Of a stretch of 64,000 nt of DNA, positions 6,857-15,918 are shown one piece after another. Source of the stretch: VRUE01 sp963824215 (GTDB lineage Bacteria; Actinomycetota; Thermoleophilia; Solirubrobacterales; 70-9); contig CAWGOE010000004.1 in NCBI GenBank assembly GCA_963824215.1, forward strand, positions 620,001 through 684,000, read 5' to 3'. The position numbers were made by a program, and so were the translations under genes. How positions within the stretch are numbered: position 1 is the stretch's first letter; every line of letters begins with the position of its first letter. The notes under the pieces are model-generated. The model saw only the letters and a program-made list of their open reading frames with translations. It did not search any database and was not told the origin of the DNA.

Positions 6857-9319
6857 ATGAGGGTGCCTTACTCGTGGCTGCGCGAGTACTGCGACCCGGG
6901 GATGGAACCAAGGGAGTTGGCCGAGCGGCTGGCAATGACCGGCACCGAGGTCGAGCGGGTCACCCAGGTTGGCCCTCCCAGCGCCGACGGGTTCGTGATC
7001 GGCAAGGTGCTCGGGCGGGAGAAGCACCCCGATGCCGACCGGCTCAGCGTTTGCTCGGTCGACACCGGCGATGGCGAGCCGCGCACGATCGTCTGTGGCG
7101 CGCCCAATGTGGCTGCGGGGCAGACTGTGCCCGTGGCGCTGCCCGGCGCGACGATGCCCGGCGGCGCCAAGCTCGGCGAGGCAAAGCTGCGCGGCGTCAA
7201 GTCCTCGGGGATGATCCTCTCGGCCGCCGAGCTCGAGATCGCCGAGGAGTCGGATGGGATCTTGGTGCTCGACGAGGGGCCCGAGCCGGGATCGTCCCTG
7301 GCCGACCTGCTGCCGGTGACCGAGCCGGTGCTCGAGTTGGAGGTGACGCCCAACCGGGTCGATTGCTTTGGCGTCTACGGGGTCGCACGCGAGGTGCACG
7401 CGATCAGCGCGGCGCCGCTCGCGCCCGAGCCGTGGGCGGAGGACGCGCGTGCGGAGGGCCTTGGCCAGGTCAGCCAGTTCGCCTCGGTCACCGTAGAGGC
7501 GACGCCCGAGCTCTGCCCCCGTTTCACCGCCCGCGTCTTAACCGACGTCGAGGTCGGCCCGTCCCCGCCTTGGCTGCGGGCCCGTCTCAGCGCTGCCGGC
7601 CAGCGCCCGATCAACAACGTCGTCGACATCACCAACTACGTGATGCTGCTGACCGCGCAGCCGCTGCACGCCTTCGACCTCGATCAGGTTCCCGGCGGCG
7701 CGCTCACCGTCCGCACGGCCAGCGAGGGCGAGAAGATGATCACGCTCGATGGCGTCGAGCGTGCCTTCGACGCCGAGACCGTGCTGGTTTGCGACAGCCG
7801 TGGGCCGTCTGGAATCGCTGGAATCATGGGCGGTCAGGTCTCCGAGGTTTCGGCGGGGACGAAGCGGGTGCTGCTCGAGGTCGCCAACTGGAACGGCGCC
7901 AACATCCTGCGCACGTCACGCCTGCTTGGTCTGCGCTCCGAGGCCTCCTCGCGCTTTGAGAAACAGCTCCACCCAGAGCTCTGCATGCGGGCGCAGCGGA
8001 TCGCCTCGCGACTGATGGTCGAGCTGTGCGGGGCGAAGCTCGTTCCGGGGACGATCGACGTTGCCGCCGAGCCTCCAGCCCCGCTACGGCTGAGGCTGCG
8101 GGGAGAGCGAGTCGAGCAGTTGCTCGGCATGCGCATCTCCCAGATGGATGAGATCGCTTACCTGGAGCGCTTGGGCTTTGCGGCCCATCCAGAAGACGGC
8201 GACCTCGTGGTCGAGGTGCCGCCCGACCGCCACTACGACGTGACCCGCGAGGTGGATCTGGTCGAGGAGGTGGCGCGCGTCCACGGGCTTGACGAGCATC
8301 TCCCGTCGACCCTTCCCGCGTCGGCGAGCCAAGCCGGTGGACTGCGAAGGGGTCAGCGCCTGCGTCGTCGCGCCGAGGACGCGCTGCGCGATCTCGGACT
8401 CGACGAGATCATCGGTTGGAGCTTCACCGACCCCGGAGAGTCCGAGCGGTTGCGAATCCCCGGCGATGATCCGCGCGCGAACGGGGTGACGATTGCCAAC
8501 CCACTCTCTGAGGATCAATCGGTGATGCGGACGACGCTGGTCGGCTCCCTGCTTGCTGCCGCCAAACACAACCTCTCTCGCGATGCCGAGAGCGTCGCTC
8601 TTTTCGAGTCGGGCCGTGTCTACCTCGATCTAGGCGCCACCGAAGGCGGGTCCCTGGCCGGCGATTTTCCCGGTGAGATACCGCCTCCTTTCGTCGAGCC
8701 CCACCGACTCGGTTGCCTTGCGGTGGGGTCGTTGGCGCCGAAATCGTGGCGGGGCGGGGGCGAGGGAGCTGATTTCTTCGCGCTCAAGGGCGTACTCGAG
8801 GGGCTTGCCAGCCGGCTCGGCGTCGAGTTCAGCTTTGAGCCGGCGAGTGAGCCGTTTCTGCACCCGGGACGCGCCGCGAAGGTCAGGGTCGGTGAGAGCG
8901 AGGCCGGCTGGTTGGGTGAGCTGCACCCGCTCGTCTGCCGCGAGTGGGACCTGGACTCAGCGGTCGGCTTCGAAGTCGGCCTCGCCGAGCTCGCCTCCGC
9001 CGCCAGCGTCGGCGAGGAGACGTTCGAGGATCTGACGACTTTCCCCGCGATCCTGCAGGACCTGGCGGTCGTCGTGCCGACGGAAGTCTCGGCAGCACAG
9101 GTGCGCGACGCGGTTCTCGCCGGTGGCGGCGAGCTGCTGCGGGCCGCGGAGATCTTCGACCTCTACGAAGGCGAGCAGCTGGGGGAGGGGCGGAAGAGCC
9201 TTGCCCTGCGGCTGGAGTTCCGCACCCCTGACCGGACGCTCACCGACGAGGAGGTTGCCGCCGAGCGCGATTCGATCGCCTCCAAGCTGACCGAGATAGG
9301 CGGGGCGCTCCGTGAATGA
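6857..9319 (+). CDS. pheT: Phenylalanyl-tRNA synthetase beta subunit
   Basis: Beta subunit of PheRS, 820 residues. Order of domains: N-terminal MRVPYSWLREYC, an EMAP/tRNA-binding domain (about residues 40-150), B3/B4 editing domain (RPINNVVDITNYVM, QPLHAFDLDQV, SGIAGIMGG), B5 domain, a catalytic-like core (LDEIIGWSFTDP, NPLSEDQSVMRTTL) and a C-terminal ferredoxin-fold anticodon-binding domain ending near RTLTDEEVAAERDSI. ATG 6857 gives the conserved N-terminus; an in-frame ATG at 6833 would add eight unconserved residues. Its end overlaps argC by 8 nt, so arginine genes may be read through from this operon. Confidence 0.96.
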   Translation: MRVPYSWLREYCDPGMEPRELAERLAMTGTEVERVTQVGPPSADGFVIGKVLGREKHPDADRLSVCSVDTGDGEPRTIVCGAPNVAAGQTVPVALPGATMPGGAKLGEAKLRGVKSSGMILSAAELEIAEESDGILVLDEGPEPGSSLADLLPVTEPVLELEVTPNRVDCFGVYGVAREVHAISAAPLAPEPWAEDARAEGLGQVSQFASVTVEATPELCPRFTARVLTDVEVGPSPPWLRARLSAAGQRPINNVVDITNYVMLLTAQPLHAFDLDQVPGGALTVRTASEGEKMITLDGVERAFDAETVLVCDSRGPSGIAGIMGGQVSEVSAGTKRVLLEVANWNGANILRTSRLLGLRSEASSRFEKQLHPELCMRAQRIASRLMVELCGAKLVPGTIDVAAEPPAPLRLRLRGERVEQLLGMRISQMDEIAYLERLGFAAHPEDGDLVVEVPPDRHYDVTREVDLVEEVARVHGLDEHLPSTLPASASQAGGLRRGQRLRRRAEDALRDLGLDEIIGWSFTDPGESERLRIPGDDPRANGVTIANPLSEDQSVMRTTLVGSLLAAAKHNLSRDAESVALFESGRVYLDLGATEGGSLAGDFPGEIPPPFVEPHRLGCLAVGSLAPKSWRGGGEGADFFALKGVLEGLASRLGVEFSFEPASEPFLHPGRAAKVRVGESEAGWLGELHPLVCREWDLDSAVGFEVGLAELASAASVGEETFEDLTTFPAILQDLAVVVPTEVSAAQVRDAVLAGGGELLRAAEIFDLYEGEQLGEGRKSLALRLEFRTPDRTLTDEEVAAERDSIASKLTEIGGALRE

Positions 9320-10313
9320 GAAGCCAAGAGTCCTCGTCGCCGGCGCGTCCGGCTTCACCGGCGCCCTCGCCGCCCAGATCGTCTGGCGCCATCCACGCCT
9401 GGAGTTGGTCGGCGTTACCTCCCGCAGCGACGTTGGCACCCGGCTCGATCGTCTGTACCCGCGCTACCGGGTGCCGCTGGAGCTGACTGAGCTCGATCGC
9501 AACGACCTCGATGGCATCGACGTGGCGATCGTCGCCTATCCACACGGGGCTTCAGCGCCGACGGTTGCGGCCCTGCGCGAGCGAGGCATCGTCGTCGCCG
9601 ACCTCTCGGCTGACTTCCGCCTGCGTGACTTGCCGACCTATGAGCGCTGGTACGGCGAGCACGGCGCCGAGGAGCTGTTCGGCAACGCCGTCTACGGCCT
9701 CACCGAGCTCTATCGCGAGCAGCTGCGCGAGGCGAAGCTCGTCGCCGTTCCCGGCTGTTACCCGACGGCGAGCGTCTTGGCGCTGGCGCCGCTGGCTGAG
9801 CGTGGCCTGCTCGCCGACGTCGTGATCGACGCCAAGCAGGGTGTCTCCGGCGCTGGTCGGGGCGGTGGCGACGCGATGCACTACGCCTCGATGGACGAGA
9901 ACGCCTTCCCCTACAAGACCGAGGGCCATCGCCACCGGCCCGAGATTGAGCAGGAGCTCGCGGCGCTCGGCAGCGAGACCGCGGTCACCTTCGTCCCGCA
10001 TCTGCTGCCGCTCGACCAGGGCGAGCTGACGAGTTGCTACGTGCAGCTGAGCGAGCCGATCTCCAAGGATGAGGTACAGGCGCTCTACGCTGAGCGCTAC
10101 CGGGACGAGCCGTTCGTTCACGCCGTCGACCGGCCGCCCGGCCTGCGCGACGTGCGCGATACGAACGAGTGCCACGTCTACGTCACGGTCGAGGAGCGCG
10201 GGCGTGTCCTTGCCTTCTCGGCGATCGACAACCTCTGGAAGGGCGCCTCGGGGCAGGCGGTCCAGTGCCTGAATCTCATGCTGGGCTTTGACGAGAGGGA
10301 GGGCCTGACATGA
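9312..10313 (+). CDS. argC: N-acetyl-gamma-glutamyl-phosphate reductase
   Basis: Third step of arginine synthesis: NADPH reduction of N-acetylglutamyl phosphate to the semialdehyde. The N-terminal Rossmann motif VLVAGASGFTGALAA and the catalytic-Cys motif VPGCYPTASVLALAPL (near residue 150) are clear, followed by GVSGAGR, NAFPYKTEGHRHRPEIEQ and TFVPHLLPLDQGE. The GTG at 9312 overlaps the pheT end; ATG 9316 is in another frame. argJ follows with a 4 nt overlap (ATGA). Confidence 0.96.
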   Translation: MNEKPRVLVAGASGFTGALAAQIVWRHPRLELVGVTSRSDVGTRLDRLYPRYRVPLELTELDRNDLDGIDVAIVAYPHGASAPTVAALRERGIVVADLSADFRLRDLPTYERWYGEHGAEELFGNAVYGLTELYREQLREAKLVAVPGCYPTASVLALAPLAERGLLADVVIDAKQGVSGAGRGGGDAMHYASMDENAFPYKTEGHRHRPEIEQELAALGSETAVTFVPHLLPLDQGELTSCYVQLSEPISKDEVQALYAERYRDEPFVHAVDRPPGLRDVRDTNECHVYVTVEERGRVLAFSAIDNLWKGASGQAVQCLNLMLGFDEREGLT

Positions 10314-11467
10314 GCGAGCCCTTCTTTAGATCTCGTTGGGTCGATGCCCCGGCCGGTGTCGAGCAGCTCGATTCCGCTCAACTGGCGCCGGACTTTCGTG
10401 CTGGCGCGGCGCATTGCGGCCTCAAGGGCGGTGGCAAGACCGATGTCGGCCTGCTCGTCTGCGACGCTCCGCAGGTCAGCTCGTCCCTGCTGTTGACCCG
10501 CAATGCCTCTGCCGCTGCGCCGGTCCGGGTCTGCCGCCAGCGCGTCGACAGTGGGTCGGTGCGGGCGGCGGTCGTCAACGCCGGCAATGCAAACGCCGAG
10601 ACGGGCGAGCAGGGTCTCGCCGACGCCTGGGCGATGTGCGAGAAAGCGGCTGGTGAGCTGGGTCTCGAGCCGGCGGCGGTCGCCGTCGCAGAGACCGGTG
10701 TGATCGGCGTGCCTTTGCCGATCGGAGCTGTTCTGGACGGCATTGGCGCGGCGGCTGGAGCACTTTCCGCGGACGGCGGCGGGGCTTTCTCGGATGCGAT
10801 CCTCACCACCGATCGTTGGTCCAAGAGCTGCACGCTGCGGGTCGGTGGCGCCACCCTCTCCGCCCAGGCGAAGGGGGCGGGGATGATGCAGCCCGACTTC
10901 GCGACGATGCTCTGCTTTGTGCAGACCGACGCCGTGGTTGAGAACGCCGATTCGCTGCTGCGCGACGCGGTCGCCGCCTCCTTCGAGCGGATCAGTGTCG
11001 ACGGTCAGATGAGCACCAATGACACCGTCTTGCTGCAGGCGACGGGCGAGTCCGGCGCGCAGCTGCCACCAGGACTGCTCGAGGCGGTGCTGCTGCAGCT
11101 GGCGATCGAGATCGTCGCCGACGGCGAGGGCTCGGCGCGGGTCGGCCGCGTCCAGGTCGACGGCGCGGCCTCGATTGCGGAGGCAGAGCGGGTCGCGCGC
11201 GCGATCGCCAACTCGCCGCTGGTCAAGACCGCGCTCTTCGGGCGCGACCCGAACTGGGGCCGGATCGCCCAAGCGGCCGGGATGGCTCTTGCCGGCGAGG
11301 ACCTCGAAGAGATCGGCGCGGATTCGATCGACGCAACGGAGCTGGGCGAAGAGATCGCCGAGGCCGAGATTGGGCTGCGGCTCGATCGCGGAGAGGGCGC
11401 CGCCCATGTCTGGTTCTCGGACCTGGGCTATGAGTACGTACGGATCAACGCCGAGTACACGACCTGA
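10310..11467 (+). CDS. argJ: Bifunctional glutamate N-acetyltransferase / ornithine acetyltransferase
   Basis: Recycles the acetyl group from N-acetylornithine to glutamate. The precursor self-cleaves before the Thr of the ATML motif, seen here in KGAGMMQPDFATMLCFVQTDA-like context near residues 183-203. Other signatures are NAGNANAETGEQG and FGRDPNWGRI. The 385-residue length is typical. A strong GGAGGAGGAG Shine-Dalgarno for argB starts directly after its stop codon. Confidence 0.95.
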   Translation: MSEPFFRSRWVDAPAGVEQLDSAQLAPDFRAGAAHCGLKGGGKTDVGLLVCDAPQVSSSLLLTRNASAAAPVRVCRQRVDSGSVRAAVVNAGNANAETGEQGLADAWAMCEKAAGELGLEPAAVAVAETGVIGVPLPIGAVLDGIGAAAGALSADGGGAFSDAILTTDRWSKSCTLRVGGATLSAQAKGAGMMQPDFATMLCFVQTDAVVENADSLLRDAVAASFERISVDGQMSTNDTVLLQATGESGAQLPPGLLEAVLLQLAIEIVADGEGSARVGRVQVDGAASIAEAERVARAIANSPLVKTALFGRDPNWGRIAQAAGMALAGEDLEEIGADSIDATELGEEIAEAEIGLRLDRGEGAAHVWFSDLGYEYVRINAEYTT

Positions 11468-11477
11468 GGAGGAGGAG

Positions 11478-12317
11478 ATGAGCAGCAACGTCGACACCCT
11501 GCTGGAGGCGCTCCCCTACATCAGGGAGTTCCACGGCCGCACCGTCGTGATCAAGTACGGCGGCTCGGCGATGCGCGAGGAGGCTCTGCGCGAGGCCTTC
11601 GCCACCGACGTAGTCCTGCTCAAGTACGTCGGCCTCAACCCGGTCATCGTCCACGGCGGCGGCCCCGAGATCACCGACTACATGGAGCGGTTGGGGCTCG
11701 AGGTTCGTTTTCACGAGGGCTTGCGCGTCTCCGACGCCGAGACGGTCGAGGTCGCCCGCATGGTCCTGCTCGGCAAGCTCAACTCCGACATCGTCCAGCG
11801 CCTCAACCGCCACGGCCAGCCCGCGGTCGGACTCTCCGGGCAGGACGGGACGCTGTTCGAGGTGGCTCCGGTGCCCAATGCCGAGCAGGTCGGCTTCGTC
11901 GGCTCGATCGAGCGGGTCGACGTCGATGTGCTCAACCACATCGCCGAGGACTACATCCCGGTGGTCGCCTCCTCGGCATCCGATCGCGATGGCCACGCCT
12001 ACAACGTCAACGCCGACGAGGCGGCCGGCAAGGTCGCGGCGGCGCTTGGCGCTCATAAGGCTGTCTTCCTCACCGACGTCGAGGGTTGGCTCGCCGATCC
12101 CGACGATGCTGCCTCGCTGATCTCCCGGGCGACCGTGTCCGAGGTAGAGGCAAACCTGGAGGAGGTCGACGGCGGCATGCGGCCAAAGCTGCAGGCCTGT
12201 CTCGACGCGGTCCAAGGAGGCGCTCAGTCGGCGCACATAATCGACGGGCGCAAGCCGCACAGCCTCCTGCTGGAGCTCTTCACCGACGCTGGCATCGGCA
12301 CGATGGTTACCTCATGA
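11478..12317 (+). CDS. argB: Acetylglutamate kinase
   Basis: Phosphorylates N-acetylglutamate; amino acid kinase fold. Motifs: VVIKYGGSAM at the N-terminus, NPVIVHGGGPEI, LGLEVRFHEGLRVSDAETVEV, LGKLNSDIVQRLN, VNADEAAGKVAAALGAHKAVFLTDVEG and the C-terminal GGMRPKLQACLDAV. Length is 279 residues. ATG 11478 is fixed by the GGAGGAGGAG ribosome-binding site just upstream; the frame is open much further but within argJ. In arginine-feedback-inhibited enzymes an N-terminal helix precedes the kinase core; a short one (about 20 residues) is present here. Confidence 0.96.
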   Translation: MSSNVDTLLEALPYIREFHGRTVVIKYGGSAMREEALREAFATDVVLLKYVGLNPVIVHGGGPEITDYMERLGLEVRFHEGLRVSDAETVEVARMVLLGKLNSDIVQRLNRHGQPAVGLSGQDGTLFEVAPVPNAEQVGFVGSIERVDVDVLNHIAEDYIPVVASSASDRDGHAYNVNADEAAGKVAAALGAHKAVFLTDVEGWLADPDDAASLISRATVSEVEANLEEVDGGMRPKLQACLDAVQGGAQSAHIIDGRKPHSLLLELFTDAGIGTMVTS

Positions 12318-13504
12318 AGCTGGAGGAGCTGCAGGCGCTCGAGCAGCGCTTCTTGATGCAGACCTACCGGCGCGCCCCGGTGGAGTTTGTGCGCGGCGAG
12401 GGCGCCGTGCTTTGGGACGCCGAGGGCAGGCAGTACCTCGATTTCCTCGCCGGGATCTCGGTCTGCTCGGTCGGGCACTGCAATCCCGCCGTAGTCGAGG
12501 CTGTGCGTGAGCAGGCCGGCGCCTTGATGCACGTCTCCAACCTCTTCTACACCGAGCCGATGGTGCGTCTGGCCGAGCGGCTTTCGGGGTCGAGCCTGGG
12601 TGGGAAGGTCTTCCTCTCCAACTCCGGCACCGAGGCCAACGAGTGCGCGATCAAGGTCGCCCGCAAGCACGCCCACCGCCGCGGGGTCACGAGCCCAGAG
12701 ATCATCAGCTTCGATCGCGATTTCCATGGCCGGACGTATGGGGCGCTCGCGGCGACGCCGAAAATGGCCGAGAACCCGGCGCTCGGCCCGATGCTGGCGG
12801 GCTTTCGCTCTGTCCCCTTCGACGACGTCGGGGCGCTGCGCGACGCGGTCGACGAGAACACCGCGGCGGTGCTGCTCGAGCCGATTCAGGGCGAGTCAGG
12901 GGTCTACCCACTCTCCGAGCAGACCTTGCTCGCCGCGCGTCGCGCCTGCGACGAGGTAGGCGCCTTGCTCGTATTCGACGAGATCCAGACCGGGATGGGA
13001 CGCACCGGCTCGCTCTGGGCCTACGAGCAGACCCCGGTCAGGCCCGACGTGCTGACCAGCGCCAAGGCGCTTGGCGGCGGCCTGCCCGTGGGGGCCTGCG
13101 TCCTCGGCGAGGAGCTTGGTGACGTGCTCGAGCCAGGCGACCATGGCTCCACCTTTGCCGGCGGCGCGGTCGGCTCTGCGGCGGCGCTTGCCGTTTTTGA
13201 CATCGTCGATGACCCCGCCCTGCTGCGCGGCGTTCGCGAGCGGGGCGCCGCGCTGCGCCAGGGCCTGTTGGAGGCCGACGGAGTAAGCGAGGTGCGTGGG
13301 CGCGGGCTGATGCTGGGGGTCGGGCTCGAGAGCGGGATCGACGCTGTCAGGGTTGGCGCCGAGCTGCTCGAGCGCGGCTTGATCATCAACGTGCCCGAGC
13401 CGGGCACCCTGCGCCTGCTGCCGCCGCTGACGGTCGATTCGGCCCAGATCGAGCGCGCTATTGGCCTGATCGCCGAATCGCTCCTAAGCTACGCGGCAGG
13501 ATGA
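12314..13504 (+). CDS. argD: Acetylornithine aminotransferase
   Basis: PLP-dependent class III transaminase converting N-acetylglutamate semialdehyde to N-acetylornithine. Motifs: FLAGISVCSVGHCNPAVVEA, FLSNSGTEANECAIKVAR, FHGRTYGALAAT, LEPIQGESGVYP, LVFDEIQTGMGRTG, and the PLP lysine in TSAKALGGGLPVGA. Length 396 residues. ATG overlaps the argB stop (ATGA). argF, argR and argH, often next in such operons, are not found before argG. Confidence 0.95.
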   Translation: MKLEELQALEQRFLMQTYRRAPVEFVRGEGAVLWDAEGRQYLDFLAGISVCSVGHCNPAVVEAVREQAGALMHVSNLFYTEPMVRLAERLSGSSLGGKVFLSNSGTEANECAIKVARKHAHRRGVTSPEIISFDRDFHGRTYGALAATPKMAENPALGPMLAGFRSVPFDDVGALRDAVDENTAAVLLEPIQGESGVYPLSEQTLLAARRACDEVGALLVFDEIQTGMGRTGSLWAYEQTPVRPDVLTSAKALGGGLPVGACVLGEELGDVLEPGDHGSTFAGGAVGSAAALAVFDIVDDPALLRGVRERGAALRQGLLEADGVSEVRGRGLMLGVGLESGIDAVRVGAELLERGLIINVPEPGTLRLLPPLTVDSAQIERAIGLIAESLLSYAAG

Positions 13505-13962
13505 GCAGCGAAAAGTTTCCACGAGACCCGCAACCCCCCGTATCGGCCGCCGATGCCGCACAGCGGCTGGCGCGAATCGTCGATGCCGCTGAGCAGGCGG
13601 CCGCGAGCGTGATCGACGATGCTGAGCAACAGGCGCAGCGCCAGCTCGAGGAGGCCAGCGAGCGCGCCGACCGAATGGTCGCCGAGCGTCTGCGCGAGCT
13701 TGCCGACGAACTCGATCCACCCAAGCCAGAGGGGCGCCGCACCGGTCACCTGAAGTCGGTTGAAGCCAGCGGCATGGACGCCGAGGAAGATGTCGAGCCG
13801 CTGGCGCCGCGCCGATCCGGCTCTGCTGCCGCGCGCTTGCTCGCGACCCAGATGGCGGTTTCCGGCGCCGATCGGGCGGAGATCGAAGCGCGATTGCGCG
13901 ACGGCTTCGAGATCGAGGACACCAGCGAGATCCTCGACGCGATCCTCGGACCGGAGGCCTGA
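13501..13962 (+). CDS. Uncharacterised coiled-coil protein inside the arginine operon
   Basis: A 153-residue protein I do not recognise. Residues 17-70 are an Ala/Glu/Arg-rich heptad-like helix (AAQRLARIVDAAEQAAASVI...) resembling DivIVA or stalk-type coiled coils. A charged linker follows, and the end is a short helical pair (LLATQMAVSGADRAEIEARL, EDTSEILDAILG). There is no signal peptide or membrane segment. The ATG overlaps the argD stop and the next gene follows after 5 nt, so it is expressed with the arginine genes; no role in arginine synthesis can be inferred. Confidence 0.75.
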   Translation: MSSEKFPRDPQPPVSAADAAQRLARIVDAAEQAAASVIDDAEQQAQRQLEEASERADRMVAERLRELADELDPPKPEGRRTGHLKSVEASGMDAEEDVEPLAPRRSGSAAARLLATQMAVSGADRAEIEARLRDGFEIEDTSEILDAILGPEA

Positions 13963-13967
13963 GACCC

Positions 13968-14321
13968 ATGCACGACGACCCGACCCGTGTGATGGGACAA
14001 CCTGACCCCGACGGCGGCCGTCCGCACGGCAACGTGCGCCTGCTCGTCGCCGGCTTGATCGCGGTCATCGTTGGCCTGGTCGTGGCGATCGTCGTGATCG
14101 CCTCCGACGACGGCGGCGACGAGACGACTTCCTCGCTGCCGACGATAACCACGGAATCGACCGCTGAAACGACGGAGCCGACGACGGAGACGACCGAGAC
14201 GACGGATACCGAAAGCACGGAACCGACGAGCGAGGAAACGACCGCCGAAACGACTACCACCGCGCCGCCGACGACCCCCGAAGAAGAAGAAACCGGCAGC
14301 GGCGGGATCCCCGCCGAATGA
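13968..14321 (+). CDS. Single-pass membrane protein with Thr/Glu-rich tail
   Basis: 117 residues: a short cytoplasmic N-terminus, one transmembrane helix (about residues 24-46, LLVAGLIAVIVGLVVAIVVI), then a low-complexity extracytoplasmic tail of Thr, Glu, Ser and Pro (repeated TTE and TET units) ending GSGGIPAE. A GGAGG Shine-Dalgarno lies in the end of the preceding gene. The tail resembles a spacer across the cell wall and may be glycosylated; no catalytic domain is present. The stop overlaps the argG start (ATGA). Confidence 0.75.
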   Translation: MHDDPTRVMGQPDPDGGRPHGNVRLLVAGLIAVIVGLVVAIVVIASDDGGDETTSSLPTITTESTAETTEPTTETTETTDTESTEPTSEETTAETTTTAPPTTPEEEETGSGGIPAE

Positions 14322-15592
14322 GCGAGATCTCCCCCGAGGCTGTCCGCACTGCGGGCTATGAGGCCGACCCTGCCGAGGTTCGGCGGGTGCTGCTGCTCTA
14401 CTCCGGCGGCCTCGATACCAGCGTGATGCTGAAATGGATCCAGGATCGCTACGGCGCCGAGGTCGTCTGCCTCACCGTCAACCTCGGCCAGCCCGGCGAG
14501 GACTACGCGGTGATCGAAGAGAAGGCGAAGCGGCTCGGCGCGCTCGAGTGCCATGTGGTCGATGCCCGCGAGCGCTTTGCCCGCGACTTCGTCGTTCCCG
14601 CGATCAAGGCAAACGCCCTCTACGGCGGCGGCTATCCGCTCTTCACTGCGCTCGGGCGCCCTTTGATCGCCGAGCTCGCGGTCGAGTACGCGCGCAGCAG
14701 CGGTTGCGACACGATCGCCCATGGCTGCACCGGCAAGGGCAACGACCAGGTCAGGATCGAGGCGACGGTGGCGACGTTGGCGCCGGAGCTGAAAACGATC
14801 GCCCCGGTGCGCTCCTGGCAGATGGGCCGCGAGGAGGAGATCGCCTACGCACGCGAGCACGGCATCCCGGTCAAGGGTGGCACTGAGGCCGCGCCCTACT
14901 CGATCGATGACAACCTCTGGGGGCGCTCTTCGGAGGGCCGCTGGATCGAGGACCTCGGCCACGCGCCCGAGGACGACGTCTTCCAGCTCGTCACTCCGCC
15001 CGAGCGCGCGCCGGACGAGGCCGAGACGGTGACGGTTGAGTTCGAGGCGGGAGTGCCAATAGCGTTGAACGGGGAGCGCCTCGACATCGTCGAGCTGCTC
15101 GAAGCGACCGCCGAGATCGCCTGCCGTCATGGGGTCGGCATCGTCGATCACATCGAGGACCGCATCGTCGGCCTCAAGGTGCGCGACATCTACGAGGTGC
15201 CGGCGGCCGCGATCCTGTTGCCCGCACACCAGGAGCTGGAGAAGCTCGTTGGCACGATCCACCAGAATCAGTTCAAGCCCGGCCTGGATCAAAAGTGGGG
15301 CTACCTCGTCTACGCCGGTCTCTGGTGGGAGCCGCTGCGCTCCGACCTCGATGCCTACATGGACGAGGTCAACGCCCAGGTCAGCGGGACGATCGGCCTC
15401 AAGCTGTACAAGGGGAGCGCGCGGGTGGTGACCCGCTCCTCGCCCAACGCGGTCTACGACGCCGACCTTGCCTCTTTTGCCGAGTCAGGTGGTCTCTTCT
15501 CGCAAACGGCTTCGCCCGGCTTCATCGAGCTCTGGTCGCTGCAGTCGCGGATGGCGTACCGGATCAGACAGCGCGATGGAGGAGGAGGCTGA
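14318..15592 (+). CDS. argG: Argininosuccinate synthase
   Basis: ATP-dependent ligation of citrulline and aspartate. The PP-loop LLLYSGGLDTSVMLKW near residue 27 defines the family, with GNDQVRIEATVATLAPELKTIAPVR split over the core, KGGTEAAPYSIDDNLWGRS and GVGIVDHIEDRIVGLKVRDIYE. Length 424 residues, slightly long at the N-terminus (MSEISPEAVRTAGYEAD). It begins inside the stop of the preceding membrane protein gene and ends overlapping the small membrane gene at 15592. Confidence 0.95.
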   Translation: MSEISPEAVRTAGYEADPAEVRRVLLLYSGGLDTSVMLKWIQDRYGAEVVCLTVNLGQPGEDYAVIEEKAKRLGALECHVVDARERFARDFVVPAIKANALYGGGYPLFTALGRPLIAELAVEYARSSGCDTIAHGCTGKGNDQVRIEATVATLAPELKTIAPVRSWQMGREEEIAYAREHGIPVKGGTEAAPYSIDDNLWGRSSEGRWIEDLGHAPEDDVFQLVTPPERAPDEAETVTVEFEAGVPIALNGERLDIVELLEATAEIACRHGVGIVDHIEDRIVGLKVRDIYEVPAAAILLPAHQELEKLVGTIHQNQFKPGLDQKWGYLVYAGLWWEPLRSDLDAYMDEVNAQVSGTIGLKLYKGSARVVTRSSPNAVYDADLASFAESGGLFSQTASPGFIELWSLQSRMAYRIRQRDGGGG

Positions 15593-15744
15593 TGTACAAC
15601 AAGCTCGGCAAGGCGGCCCTGCGCTTTGGAATCATCTACCTGCGCCGTCGCTACCGGCGCCAGATCCGCATCGGCACGGGAGTCGCCGCGGTCGCTATCG
15701 GCGTCGCCGTCTACCTCGCCAATCGGGACGCACCCGAGGGTTAG
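15592..15744 (+). CDS. 50-residue membrane protein after argG
   Basis: A short protein with a basic N-terminal amphipathic region (MYNKLGKAALRFGIIYLRRRYRRQ) and one hydrophobic segment (IGTGVAAVAIGVAVYLAN). GGAGGAGG lies just upstream and the ATG overlaps the argG stop, which supports translation. I do not recognise it. The gene is followed by structured element F. Confidence 0.6.
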   Translation: MYNKLGKAALRFGIIYLRRRYRRQIRIGTGVAAVAIGVAVYLANRDAPEG

Positions 15745-15770
15745 ATGATCAATTCCACGACCACGCACAC

Positions 15771-15879
15771 CTGGATGGCGCGCGTGGCGCTGCGCATCTC
15801 TGCGTCCTCGGGTTTGCCTTTGCAACCAGCAAAGGCTGCACCCTGCGTCCTTGATCTGCCTGGCCACACGCGCCCCCAG
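15771..15879 (+). repeat. Structured 3' element, family 2, copy F
   Basis: Outer arms GGCGCGCGTGGC (15777-15788) and GCCACACGCGCC (15863-15874) pair at 11 of 12 positions, extended outward by CTGG/CCAG. The family core GCGCATCTCTGCGTCCTCGG (15792-15811) and CCCTGCGTCCTTGATCTGC (15841-15859) flank an inner perfect hairpin, GCCTTTGC (15816-15823) with GCAAAGGC (15829-15836). It lies between the 50-residue gene and the transglycosylase-like gene. Confidence 0.85.
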
Positions 15880-15918
15880 TCGCACGCGCCCGCGAAATCG
15901 GTCATCTGAGGTGCTGGC

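Noticed and set aside
15771..15879. Interpretation of the repeats as a CRISPR array
   Set aside because: Copies are single, far apart, and internally palindromic; no spacer periodicity or cas gene.
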